The notes beneath the pieces were generated by a model. That model saw nothing but the letters and a program-made list of their open reading frames with translations, was not told where the DNA came from and did not search any database. This document shows, piece by piece, positions 24,764 to 35,301 of a stretch of 38,311 bases of DNA. Position numbers and translations under genes: made by a program. Source of the stretch: Chthoniobacter flavus (GTDB taxonomy: Bacteria > Verrucomicrobiota > Verrucomicrobiia > Chthoniobacterales > Chthoniobacteraceae); assembly GCA_945860355.1 (NCBI GenBank), contig CAMARB010000015.1:1-38311 (forward strand), written 5' to 3'. The first letter of the stretch is position 1. Each line of letters starts with the position of its first letter.

Positions 24764-25678
24764 ATGCCCCCGGCATCCGCCAGCACCCGACACAGCACTC
24801 TTCAACGCCTCCAAACAGGCGCCCGATACGCAATGCTGGGAGTCGTCGTCAACACCGTGCTGGCGCTCGCCAAGATCCTGGCCGGGATCTTTGGCAACTG
24901 CTACGCGCTCATTGCCGACGGGATTGAATCCGCCCTGGACATCTTCAGCTCGCTGATCCTTTGGTTCGGACTCAAGGTCGCCGCCGCGCCGCCCGACGAC
25001 GAACATCCCTACGGCCACGGCAAGGCCGAGCCGGTCGCGGCAGTCGTCGTTTCACTCGCCGTCATCGGCGCCGCCATCGGGCTCGCCATCCAGAGCATCC
25101 GTGAAATCCTCACCCCCCACCACGCGCCGGCTCCGTTCACCCTGCTGGTCTTGGTGCTGGTGGTGCTCGTCAAAGAAACCCTCTTTCGCCGAGTCGTCCA
25201 CGCCGGGGACCTCCTCGGCAGCGGCGCGGTCAAAACCGACGCCTGGCATCACCGCGCGGATGCGATTACTTCCGCGGCCGCGTTTGTGGGCATCGCCATC
25301 GCGCTGCTGGGCGGCCCGGGCTGGGAACCCGCCGATGATTGGGCGGCGCTGCTGGCGTGCGGACTCATCGGTTTCAACGGATTGAGCCTGCTGCGCCCGG
25401 CGCTCCACGAGGTCATGGACACGGCGCCGCCCAAAGAGCTCGAGGAAAGCGTGCGGAGCGTCGCCGCTGAGGTGCCGGGCGTGAAGGAAGTGGAGAAATG
25501 CAGGGTCCGCAAGATGGGCCTCGACTTCTACGTGGACATGCACGTGGGCGTGGAAGCGCAGATCACGGTGCACGCAGGCCATCAGATCGCGCACGCGGTC
25601 AAGGACGCCATCCGCGAGGCCAACCCCGCCGTGGCCGATGTGCTGGTCCACATCGAACCCGTCGGGCACATCGATTAG
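24764..25678 (+). CDS. Cation diffusion facilitator family transporter
   Basis: 'ALIADGIESALDIFSSLILWFGLK', 'DDEHPYGHGKAEPVAA', 'KTDAWHHRADAITSAAAFVGI', C-terminal cytoplasmic domain 'VEKCRVRKMGLDFYVDMHVGVEAQITVHAGHQIAHAVKDAI'. Confidence 0.95.
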   Translation: MPPASASTRHSTLQRLQTGARYAMLGVVVNTVLALAKILAGIFGNCYALIADGIESALDIFSSLILWFGLKVAAAPPDDEHPYGHGKAEPVAAVVVSLAVIGAAIGLAIQSIREILTPHHAPAPFTLLVLVLVVLVKETLFRRVVHAGDLLGSGAVKTDAWHHRADAITSAAAFVGIAIALLGGPGWEPADDWAALLACGLIGFNGLSLLRPALHEVMDTAPPKELEESVRSVAAEVPGVKEVEKCRVRKMGLDFYVDMHVGVEAQITVHAGHQIAHAVKDAIREANPAVADVLVHIEPVGHID

Positions 25679-26196
25679 CCCTCCCGATTCTCCAGGCCCC
25701 GGCAGCACTCCTGGATTCGCTCCAGAACGTAGTAAACCGTCCGGGCCCGGATCCGCACCAGGTCGCATCCGACCAGCCGCGTGACGAACGCGGGATCCAA
25801 CGCCGCGATCTGGCCGGGCAGCGCGCCCTCCAGCCCACGGCAGAGAAGCACCGCCATGGCCCGAGTCAGCGTCTGCACCTCCGGGCCGAGGGTCATCCGG
25901 AGGGTGACGCCTCCGCCCGGTTTGAGCCGGAGATACACCCCGACAAAATCCGTGCATTGCGCGTCTTTGCGCAGATCTTCCACCGCGAAACCCTCCCCGG
26001 CCCTGGGCGCGATGCTGCGGGCTTTTTCGGCGTACGCCACGAGGTTGTCCCGGCGCTCGGCCTCCGGCAACGCCTCGAAAAACGCCACGAGAGCCGCCAA
26101 TGGGGGAGGCAAATCGGGACTGATCGGACTGATCGGACTGATCGGTCCTATCGGTTCTATCGGTCCCCTAGAACACCCCGGCGCGCCTTCCTCCAT
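25675..26196 (-). CDS. SufE-like protein with a repeat-derived N-terminal extension
   Basis: 'LVAFFEALPEAERRDNLVAYAEKARSI...VEDLRKDAQCTDFVGVYLRLKPGGGVTLRMTLGPEVQTLTRAMAVLLCRGLEGALPGQIAALDPAFVTRLVGCDLVRIRARTVYYVLERI'. ATG at 26194-26196 overlaps the pyrF stop (TAATG). Confidence 0.72.
   Translation of the reverse strand: MEEGAPGCSRGPIEPIGPISPISPISPDLPPPLAALVAFFEALPEAERRDNLVAYAEKARSIAPRAGEGFAVEDLRKDAQCTDFVGVYLRLKPGGGVTLRMTLGPEVQTLTRAMAVLLCRGLEGALPGQIAALDPAFVTRLVGCDLVRIRARTVYYVLERIQECCRGLENREG
26117..26170. repeat. 9-bp tandem repeat (GGACTGATC)x3 followed by degenerate GGTCCTATC/GGTTCTATC units
   Basis: Direct reading of 9-bp periodicity inside the SufE-like CDS; translated on the minus strand as IGPISPISPISP. 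Confidence 0.85.
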
Positions 26197-26927
26197 TAAC
26201 CGGGGAAAAGCCGCGCGATCTCCGCCTGCAATTCCTCGGCTTTCGCCTTGGGATCGGGTGCCTGGCGGATCGGCCGGCCGATCACGACAAAGTCCGCTCC
26301 GCTCAGAAACGCGTCGGCGATGGTGACCGTGCGTTTCTGGTCGTCCACCGGGCGATTCTCCACCGGCCGGATCCCGGGGGTGATGATGAGGAGTTTTTCC
26401 CCGAGATCGCTCCGGAGCCGGGCCGCCTCCAGACCGCTGGAGATGACGCCGTCGCAGCCGATGGCCAGCGCCCGTTTGGCGCGGGAATAAACCAACTCCT
26501 CCACATCGCACTGGAACCCGAGATCATCGAGGTCCCCGCGGTCGAGGCTGGTGAGCACCGTGACCGCGAGCAGCTTCATCGTGCCCTTGGCCTGGACGGC
26601 CGCCTCCAGGATCGCCTGGCTGCCGTGCACCGTGCAGCATTCCACTCCGCGGGTGCTGAGGTTTGCCACGGCGTTCTTCACCGTCTCCGGCACGTCGAAA
26701 AACTTCAGGTCGACGAAAATCTTTTTGCCCCGGCGCTTGAGCTCCTCGATGAGCTCAAAATAACCCTCGGTCATGAAGAGCTGCATGCCCACCTTGTAGA
26801 ACGTGATCGAATCCCCGAGTTGATCGACCACCCGCAACGCCTCGGCCCGGGTGGGCACATCCAGGGCGAAAATCAGACGGTCCCTCGGCGGGATGGCTTT
26901 ATCGGAAAGAAGAGAGCGCTCAGACAT
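26196..26927 (-). CDS. pyrF: Orotidine 5'-phosphate decarboxylase
   Basis: 'LIFALDVPTRAEALRVVDQLGDSITFYKVGMQLFM', 'KKIFVDLKFFDVPETVKNAV', 'IITPGIRPVENRPVDDQKRTVTIADAFLSGADFVVIGRPIRQAPDP'. Confidence 0.97.
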   Translation of the reverse strand: MSERSLLSDKAIPPRDRLIFALDVPTRAEALRVVDQLGDSITFYKVGMQLFMTEGYFELIEELKRRGKKIFVDLKFFDVPETVKNAVANLSTRGVECCTVHGSQAILEAAVQAKGTMKLLAVTVLTSLDRGDLDDLGFQCDVEELVYSRAKRALAIGCDGVISSGLEAARLRSDLGEKLLIITPGIRPVENRPVDDQKRTVTIADAFLSGADFVVIGRPIRQAPDPKAKAEELQAEIARLFPG

Positions 26928-26943
26928 GGCGCGCGGTTTCTAG

Positions 26944-28380
<1,437 letters not shown>

Positions 28381-28418
28381 GTCCCTGGGGTCTTCCGAGC
28401 CCCGCCGCACTCCCATTC

Positions 28419-29150
28419 ATGGCTTTCACTCCACCCGCCTCTCCCCCCCCGCTCCCGGTGCCCAGGCACATCGCCATCATCATGGATGGCAACGGACGCT
28501 GGGCGCGGGAGCGGGGGCTGGCGCGAATCGCCGGGCACCAGCAGGGCGCGGCCTCCGTGCGCACCGTCACCCGGGCCTGCGCGGAATGGGGCGTCGAATT
28601 CCTCACGGTTTACGCGTTCTCGACCGAGAACTGGAAACGCCCCCGGTCGGAGACCGATGCGTTGATGGTGCTTTTGGAGCATTTCATCGAACAGGAGCTG
28701 CCAGAGTTGATGCGCAACCAGATCCGGCTCCGGGCGATCGGGCGGCTGGAGGATTTGCCGCTGGGCTGCCGGAACGCGCTCCAACGCGCCATCGACCTGA
28801 CGGCGGGCAACACCTCCACCACGCTGATCCTGGCGCTGAGCTACAGCGGGCGAAGCGACATCCTCCGGGCCGCCCAGTCCCTCTGCCTCAAGGCCCGAAG
28901 CGGCCAACTCGATCCCGAGTCCTTGGACGAGGAGGTTTTCCGCCAGGAACTCTCCACGGGCGAGTATCCCGACCCGGACCTGCTGGTGCGGACGTCGGGT
29001 GAGATGCGGCTCTCCAACTTTCTGCTCTGGGAGCTGAGCTACACCGAGATTCACGTGACCCAGAAATTGTGGCCGGACTTCGGCAAGGAGGACTTGCTAG
29101 AAGCCGTCCGGGAATTCAATAAACGCGAGCGTCGTTTTGGCGCCGTGTAA
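28419..29150 (+). CDS. uppS: Isoprenyl transferase (undecaprenyl diphosphate synthase family)
   Basis: 'PRHIAIIMDGNGRWARERGLARIAGHQQGAASVRTVTRACAEWGVEFLTVYAFSTENWKRP', 'YPDPDLLVRTSGEMRLSNFLLWELSYTEIHVTQKLWPDF'. Confidence 0.97.
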   Translation: MAFTPPASPPPLPVPRHIAIIMDGNGRWARERGLARIAGHQQGAASVRTVTRACAEWGVEFLTVYAFSTENWKRPRSETDALMVLLEHFIEQELPELMRNQIRLRAIGRLEDLPLGCRNALQRAIDLTAGNTSTTLILALSYSGRSDILRAAQSLCLKARSGQLDPESLDEEVFRQELSTGEYPDPDLLVRTSGEMRLSNFLLWELSYTEIHVTQKLWPDFGKEDLLEAVREFNKRERRFGAV

Positions 29151-29280
29151 ACCCGGGCCAGCCGCGCCACCCGACCCCCGGGGCTGCCGCCGCTCCCGAA
29201 ACAGCGCGGAAAGCTCGAAAGGCCCGCGCGATGCGGTCATGACCCCGCGCCGAACAACGTTCTTTGTTTAAACAGACACC

Positions 29281-30720
29281 ATGGAAAAAGTGCAGACGAT
29301 TCTTGTAGTTGACCCGGAGACCGACTTTCTGGAGTGGGCAGAGCACCAGCTCACCACCGCCACGACCCGGGTCATCACAAGCAGCAACGCCGACGATGCG
29401 TACAAGGTGTTCTGCCGGGAAACCCCGGACCTGCTCATCACCGAGACCCATCTCTCGCCCTTCAGCGGACAGGAGCTCCTGGTCAAAGTCCGGCTCCGCG
29501 AACCCAACGCCATCGTCGTGTTGACCAGCCAGTTCGGGACCACCCAGGCGGTCATCGAGTCGATGAAACTCGGCGCGTTCGATTTCATCCGCAAGGAGAC
29601 CCTGCCCTTCAACCTCAAGGTCGTCGTGGACGCCGCGCTCAAGGCCCAGGCCGAGATGAAGTCCGCCACCACGTTCAAACCCCAGCTCACGGTGGAGGAA
29701 CGCCAGGATTCCATCGTCGGCAAGTCCGACGCCATGCAGCAGGTGTTCAAAATGATCGGCCGCGTGTCGCACTCCGACGCCCCGGTGATGATCACCGGCG
29801 AGAGCGGCTCCGGAAAGGAGCTCGTGGCCCGGGCGATCCATCATTACAGCCAACGCAGCGCCAAGAGTTTCGTCGCCATCAACTGCGCGGCCATCCCCGA
29901 CCAGCTCCTTGAGAGCGAGCTTTTTGGCCATGAAAAGGGCGCGTTCACCGGCGCCGCCAGCCAGCGCATCGGCCGCTTCGAACAGAGCAACGGCGGCACC
30001 CTTTTCCTCGATGAAATCGGCGACATGCCGCTCCCCCTCCAGAGCAAAATCCTCCGGGTCCTGCAGGACGGCCAGTTTTCACGGGTCGGCGGCAACGAGA
30101 ACCTCAAGAGCGACGTGCGCATCATCACGGCGACCAACAAGACGCTGGAGCAGGAAGTGCAGGAAAAACGGTTCCGGGAGGACCTTTTTTACCGGCTCAA
30201 CGTGGTGCGCATCCAACTGCCGCCCCTGCGCCAGCGCGTGGAGGATGTCCGGCTGCTGGCGGAGTATTTTCTCCAGAAAGTCGCCCTGCAAAAGCATCTC
30301 CCCCAGTTCAAGCTCAGCGAGGAGGCTGTGCGCGTTCTCGAAGCCCATTCCTGGCCCGGCAACGTGCGGGAGCTAGAAAACACGATCCAACGCGCCTGCG
30401 TGCTCGCGACTTCCGAGCTGTTGCTGCCGAAGGACATCCCGCTCGGCATCGCCCAGGCGCTGGAGACGGCCGTTCCAGTCACGAGCGAGGCGGGCGGTCC
30501 CGTGACGACCGAGGCCGCCATCGAGGTGCTCCTGCAGGCGGCTCAAAGCGATCCCGACGTGCAACTGCTGCCCTGGCTCGAACGCGAGTTCACGATCTAC
30601 GCAATGAAGGCCACCAAGGCCAATCAGGTCCGCGCCGCAAAACTTCTCGGGATCACACGGGCCACCCTGCGCAAACGCATCGAACGCTTCGGGATCACCA
30701 AGGAACTGACAATTTCTTAA
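29281..30720 (+). CDS. NtrC-family sigma-54-dependent transcriptional activator with atypical receiver domain
   Basis: REC (1-125), AAA+ 'GESGSGKELVARAIHHYS', 'GHEKGAFTGAASQRIGRFEQSNGGTLFLDEIGDMPL', Fis-type HTH 'ANQVRAAKLLGITRATLRKRIERFGI'. Confidence 0.95.
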   Translation: MEKVQTILVVDPETDFLEWAEHQLTTATTRVITSSNADDAYKVFCRETPDLLITETHLSPFSGQELLVKVRLREPNAIVVLTSQFGTTQAVIESMKLGAFDFIRKETLPFNLKVVVDAALKAQAEMKSATTFKPQLTVEERQDSIVGKSDAMQQVFKMIGRVSHSDAPVMITGESGSGKELVARAIHHYSQRSAKSFVAINCAAIPDQLLESELFGHEKGAFTGAASQRIGRFEQSNGGTLFLDEIGDMPLPLQSKILRVLQDGQFSRVGGNENLKSDVRIITATNKTLEQEVQEKRFREDLFYRLNVVRIQLPPLRQRVEDVRLLAEYFLQKVALQKHLPQFKLSEEAVRVLEAHSWPGNVRELENTIQRACVLATSELLLPKDIPLGIAQALETAVPVTSEAGGPVTTEAAIEVLLQAAQSDPDVQLLPWLEREFTIYAMKATKANQVRAAKLLGITRATLRKRIERFGITKELTIS

Positions 30721-30734
30721 CCGGCCGACCCCGA

Positions 30735-33700
30735 TCAAAGGGTCGCCACCAGGCGTTTGAGCTCCTCCAGCCGACGCTCCAGGCTTCCCGAAGTCAGGCG
30801 CGGAAACTTGCCCCCGATCAGGATGTAATCCCCCGAGCGGGTCAGCATCACCTTGGATTCGCGCACCTCGATCCCGGCGAGTTTTCGCGCGGTCGCCAAG
30901 AGCTTGATGTCCGTCAGAGCCAGCAGATGCTCCGCCGCCGTCGGCAACGGCCCGAACCGGTCCCGCCAATCCTCGCGCAACGCCGCGAGTTGCTCCGCAG
31001 ACGCCACCTCGGCCAGCCGCCGGTAACTCTGGATCCGGGTTTTGGGCTCGGCGATGTAAGTCTGAGGGAGAAACGCCGGGAGCCGCTCCTTGTCGCCGCC
31101 CAAGTCCGATTCCCGGCTCGCGACAAAATCCAGACGCAGCGCCATATCCACCCGCTGGCGATGTTTCTCGCCCTTGAGCTTGGCGATGGCCTGGCGCAAC
31201 AGGGCGCAATACAGGTCGAACCCCACGGTCACAATGTGCCCGCTCTGGGCCGTCCCGAGGATGTTGCCCGCCCCGCGAATTTCCAGGTCGCGCATGGCGA
31301 TCTTAAACCCGGCCCCGAGGGAGCTGTATTGTTTGATGGCGTTGATGCGTTTGCGGGCCTCGCCCACGGTGAGCATTTCCCGGGGCAGAAGCAGATACGC
31401 GTAGGCCTTGCTCTGGGCCCGGCCCACCCGCCCGCGCAGCTGGTAGAGGTCCGCCAACCCGAACCGGTCCGCGCGGTCAATGAGGATGGTGTTCGCGTTG
31501 GGAATATCCAACCCGCTCTCGATGATCGTCGTGGAGATCAACACATCCGCTTCCCCGAGCACGAACTGCTGCATCACCTCCTCCAACTCGCCCTCCTCCA
31601 TCTGGCCGTGCCCCACCACAATCCGCGCCTTGGGACAAAGCTCCTGCACCCGGTGCCGGAGTTTTTCAATCGATTGCACCCGGTTATGGAGCAGATACAC
31701 CTGGCCTTGCCGGGCCAGCTCCCGCTCGATGGCGTCCCGGATGATCCGCTCGTCGTAGGGGCAGATGAGCGTCTCCACCGGGATCCGGTTGAGCGGGGGT
31801 GTCTCGATGGTGCTCATGTCCTTGGCGCCCATCAGCGAGAGGTAAAGGGTGCGGGGAATGGGCGTGGCGCTGAGCGTGAGCATGTCCACGAGCTTGAAAA
31901 GTTCCTTGAACTTCTCCTTGTGCAACACGCCAAACCGCTGCTCCTCGTCGATCACCACCAGCCCCAGGTCCTTGAACGCGATGTCCTTTGAAATCAGCCG
32001 GTGCGTCCCCACCACAATGTCCACGGACCCGTCCCGCAGTCCCTCCAAAGTCTTGCGCTGCTGGGCCGGGGTCCTAAACCGGCTGAGGGTCTCCACCGTG
32101 ACCGGGTAGTCCGACATCCGTTCCCGGAAATTCTGGTAATGCTGCTGGGCCAGCACGGTGGTGGGCACCAACACCGCCACCTGTTTGCCCGCCATCACCG
32201 CCTTGAACGCCGCGCGAATGGCCACCTCGGTTTTGCCGAACCCCACGTCCCCGCAAATCAACCGGTCCATGGGGCGCTCGCTCTCCATGTCCGCCTTGGC
32301 GGCGGCGATGGCGGTGAGCTGGTCGGGCGTTTCCTTGTAGAGAAACGAACTCTCAAACTCGTGCACCCATTTGTTGTCCGGAGGAAACGCAAACCCGCGC
32401 GCCGTTTCCCGCGAAGCGTGCACCTCCAGCAGGCGCGACGCGTAGTCGAACACGGCCTTTTCCGCGCTTTTTTTCGCCTTCGCCCATTTGCCGTCCCCGA
32501 GAACGCTGAGCGGCGGATTGCGTTTTCCCACCCCGACGTATTTGGCGATGAGAAAACTCTGGTCCAACGGCACGTACAACCGGGCGTCGTTGGCAAACGC
32601 GATCACCAACACCTCCTCCGGCGCGCCATCCCCCTCCCCGCGCGGGATGGTTTTCATGCCTTCATACCGGCCGATACCGTGCTCGAGGTGCACCACCAAG
32701 TCGTCCTCGGATAACTCGCTGAAATCGATCTGCGCCCGCGCGGACTGCTCCCGCACCCGTTTGATGGCGAGGCGCCGGGCCCGGTTGTTGCGGTACCGGC
32801 CGAAGAGTTCCGCATCCGAGAGCACAGCCACTTTGGCGGCCGGATAAGTGAACCCCCGGGTCAACGTCCCGAGCACAAAAGTCAGCGCATCACACTCCAC
32901 GGGGGGCAGCAGATCCCGGAGGCGTTCCACCTCGCCCTCGTTGTTGCAAAAAACCCACACGCTCCAGCCCGACTCCCGCCACTCCCGCAACTGGCGGAAG
33001 AACCGCTCGCGTTTGACCTCGTCCACCACAAAGTCGCCCGCGTCGAACTCGCCCAGGCCGTGGTCGAAAAACGCGGTCTCAAAATCCTCCCGCTCATCCA
33101 CGCCCTCGCTGTGCTCCAGGACACGGACCTGGGCGGAGTCGAACCCCGCGCCCGCGTCGAAGGTGACGTCGCTTTTGCCGATGTAAGAGCGGACCGGCAC
33201 GGTCCTTGCCGCGTCGCCGACATCCCCCAGAAGCAGGGTGCAGCTTTCGAGCGGCTCGACGCTGGTCTGATAATCCAAATCAAAATGGCGCAGCGAATCG
33301 ATGTCCTCGTCGAAGAGCTCCACGCGCACCGGCAACGTGTGATGAAACGAAAACACGTCCAGGATCCCGCCCCGCACCGCATACTGACCGCGCGCGCTCA
33401 CCTGCGCCACGTGTTCGTAACCCGCCTCCGTCAAACGCTCGACCAACTCCGCGCGATCCAGCCGGGTCCCCCGAACCAGTTTCACCTCCAGTTTCCTCAA
33501 CGCCCCGGCGGAGGGAACCCGGCTGTTGAGCGACGCCGGGGTCAGCAGCACGATCTCCCGGCCGTTTCCGGCGAGTTTCTCCAAAATCGACAGCCGCTCC
33601 GCGGACGACTCGGGATCCGGCAGCGCGCCCTCCACGGGAGCCGACTCGACCTCCGGGAAAAACAACGCGTCCGGGAACCAGTTGGCCAGTTCGTTGTGGA

Positions 33701-33899
33701 AATTCTCCTGGGCCCGGAGATGGGGACAGACAATCCAGAGCCGCTTTTTGATGGAACGCGCCACCAGAGCCGCCAGCACCGGCCGGGCGGTTTCGTGGAC
33801 CTGCTCAAACACGACTTCCTCCCCGCGGGCGGCCGCCTTGAGCTTGGCCGCCATCGCGCGGGAACGGCCAATGAGTTCAAGGAGATCAACGTGTGCCAT
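30735..33899 (-). CDS. mfd: Transcription-repair coupling factor
   Basis: 1054 aa; 'DLVVHLEHGIGRYEGMKTI', 'PMDRLICGDVGFGKTEVAIRAAFKAVMAGKQVAVLVPTTVLAQQH', 'LVVIDEEQRFGV', 'ATPIPRTLYLSLMGAKDMSTIETPP', 'YQLRGRVGRAQSKAYAYLL'. Confidence 0.98.
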   Translation of the reverse strand: MAHVDLLELIGRSRAMAAKLKAAARGEEVVFEQVHETARPVLAALVARSIKKRLWIVCPHLRAQENFHNELANWFPDALFFPEVESAPVEGALPDPESSAERLSILEKLAGNGREIVLLTPASLNSRVPSAGALRKLEVKLVRGTRLDRAELVERLTEAGYEHVAQVSARGQYAVRGGILDVFSFHHTLPVRVELFDEDIDSLRHFDLDYQTSVEPLESCTLLLGDVGDAARTVPVRSYIGKSDVTFDAGAGFDSAQVRVLEHSEGVDEREDFETAFFDHGLGEFDAGDFVVDEVKRERFFRQLREWRESGWSVWVFCNNEGEVERLRDLLPPVECDALTFVLGTLTRGFTYPAAKVAVLSDAELFGRYRNNRARRLAIKRVREQSARAQIDFSELSEDDLVVHLEHGIGRYEGMKTIPRGEGDGAPEEVLVIAFANDARLYVPLDQSFLIAKYVGVGKRNPPLSVLGDGKWAKAKKSAEKAVFDYASRLLEVHASRETARGFAFPPDNKWVHEFESSFLYKETPDQLTAIAAAKADMESERPMDRLICGDVGFGKTEVAIRAAFKAVMAGKQVAVLVPTTVLAQQHYQNFRERMSDYPVTVETLSRFRTPAQQRKTLEGLRDGSVDIVVGTHRLISKDIAFKDLGLVVIDEEQRFGVLHKEKFKELFKLVDMLTLSATPIPRTLYLSLMGAKDMSTIETPPLNRIPVETLICPYDERIIRDAIERELARQGQVYLLHNRVQSIEKLRHRVQELCPKARIVVGHGQMEEGELEEVMQQFVLGEADVLISTTIIESGLDIPNANTILIDRADRFGLADLYQLRGRVGRAQSKAYAYLLLPREMLTVGEARKRINAIKQYSSLGAGFKIAMRDLEIRGAGNILGTAQSGHIVTVGFDLYCALLRQAIAKLKGEKHRQRVDMALRLDFVASRESDLGGDKERLPAFLPQTYIAEPKTRIQSYRRLAEVASAEQLAALREDWRDRFGPLPTAAEHLLALTDIKLLATARKLAGIEVRESKVMLTRSGDYILIGGKFPRLTSGSLERRLEELKRLVATL

Positions 33900-33980
33900 G
33901 GGAAAAAAACAAGGGGCGGAGCTTCCTCCAACGGGCGGGCCCGCGACAATGCCTTTTGCGCGTTTTCACCCCCGGCGGAC

Positions 33981-34769
33981 TCAAAGGCGCAGCCCGGCGC
34001 TGACCGCCGTTGAGGGCAGCTTACGCGCGCCCAGAGTTTCCACCGGCATCGCGCCAATCCAGCTGTTGGTGAGGAAAATCTCATCCGCGCTGAGCACGTC
34101 CTCCAGGAACAGCGAACACTCCCGCGCATCCACCCGGCGCAGCACCTCCCAGCGGATAACCCCCGGACGCGCCCCGCATTCCCGGGACGGGGTGCGGATC
34201 CTCCCCCCGTGGACCAGGAACACATTGGCCACACAGGCCGAGACGAGCTCCGCGTTCTCGTTGAACAAAAGCGCCTCCTCAAAACCCGCCGCCTGCGCCC
34301 GGCGCAACGCCTCCAAATTCATCCAGTAATTGCCCGTCTTCAATCCCGCAAACGGCGGACAATACGCGCTCTCCGCCACGGTCACCCGGTACGCGGACTG
34401 CGCCGGGCGCGGACGCGGCTCGCTCATCACCAGCACCCGGCAACCGGTCGCCGGAGCCGTGGGCGCGCCGTCTCCGGCGGTCACGTAAATCCGCGCGAAA
34501 TGCTCTTCCCGGCCGAGCGGCGCCTGTTCTTTGAGGAGCGCTCCCGCCGCGCCGAGCGCCTCGGCCGACACGGGAAACGCCCGGCTCGCGCAGGCCTCGC
34601 GCAAACTCTCCAAATGCGCCTCCAGATGTTCCGGGCCGGATTCGGTGACGCGCAGGCTCTCAAAAAGCGACATCCCGTATCGGAACCCGCGATCGGACAA
34701 CGGCACGCCCGAGCAGGGAACAAACCCCGCCCCTTCCCATAACCAGGCCTGCTGCGGCGCGGACTCCAT
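33981..34769 (-). CDS. Class IV PLP aminotransferase (aminodeoxychorismate lyase/BCAT-like)
   Basis: 'PLSDRGFRYGMSLFESLRV', PLP-lysine 'GLKTGNYWMNLEALRRAQAAGFEEALLFNENAELVSACVANVFLVHGGRI'. Confidence 0.88.
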   Translation of the reverse strand: MESAPQQAWLWEGAGFVPCSGVPLSDRGFRYGMSLFESLRVTESGPEHLEAHLESLREACASRAFPVSAEALGAAGALLKEQAPLGREEHFARIYVTAGDGAPTAPATGCRVLVMSEPRPRPAQSAYRVTVAESAYCPPFAGLKTGNYWMNLEALRRAQAAGFEEALLFNENAELVSACVANVFLVHGGRIRTPSRECGARPGVIRWEVLRRVDARECSLFLEDVLSADEIFLTNSWIGAMPVETLGARKLPSTAVSAGLRL

Positions 34770-34775
34770 GGGGCT

Positions 34776-35246
34776 CTAGGCCTTTGCCCGTTCCGCGCGG
34801 AAAGCGCCGAGCACAAAGAGGCCGGCGGCCACGCAGATACAGGCGTCGGCGACGTTGAAAGCGGGCCAGGGGTTGGCAAAACGCACATGCAAATCCACCA
34901 GGAGGAAATCCACGACATGCCCGTGGACAATCCGGTCGGTCACGTTGCCGAGGATCCCGCCCAGGAGCAGCCCGACGCCCCAGCGGCTGGGGGTGTCCTG
35001 GAAAACGCCCCGCAGATAACTCACCAGCAGGCCGAGGAACGCCACCGCCGACAGCGCGATGAAGGCGGCGTTCTGCCCCTTAAACATGCTGAACGCCGCC
35101 CCGGTGTTGGCCCAGTGGCAGAGGTAGAAATAATCGGGCACAACCGCCCGGAGCTCCCCGTTGAGCTCCATCGTCCGGACCACCCACCACTTGGTGGCTT
35201 GATCCAGCGCGTACGCGGGCAGGGCCAGAGCGAGGAGAAGTTTCAT
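34776..35246 (-). CDS. lspA: Signal peptidase II (lipoprotein)
   Basis: 'DQATKWWVVRTM', 'GGILGNVTDRIVHGHVVDFL', 'WPAFNVADACICVAAGLFVL'. Start placed at MKLLLALAL. Confidence 0.95.
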   Translation of the reverse strand: MKLLLALALPAYALDQATKWWVVRTMELNGELRAVVPDYFYLCHWANTGAAFSMFKGQNAAFIALSAVAFLGLLVSYLRGVFQDTPSRWGVGLLLGGILGNVTDRIVHGHVVDFLLVDLHVRFANPWPAFNVADACICVAAGLFVLGAFRAERAKA

Positions 35247-35301
35247 GCGCAGAACCTCCCGCCCGTCGTCGGCAATCGGCGGAACGCCGCGGCGCGCCGT
35301 C

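Noticed and set aside
26117-26170. CRISPR or transposon terminal repeats
   Set aside because: 9-bp contiguous units without spacers or inverted ends, located inside a coding frame.
29116-29931. 271-aa minus-strand ORF antisense to the sigma-54 activator
   Set aside because: No recognisable domain and fully overlaps the well-supported receiver/AAA+ coding region.
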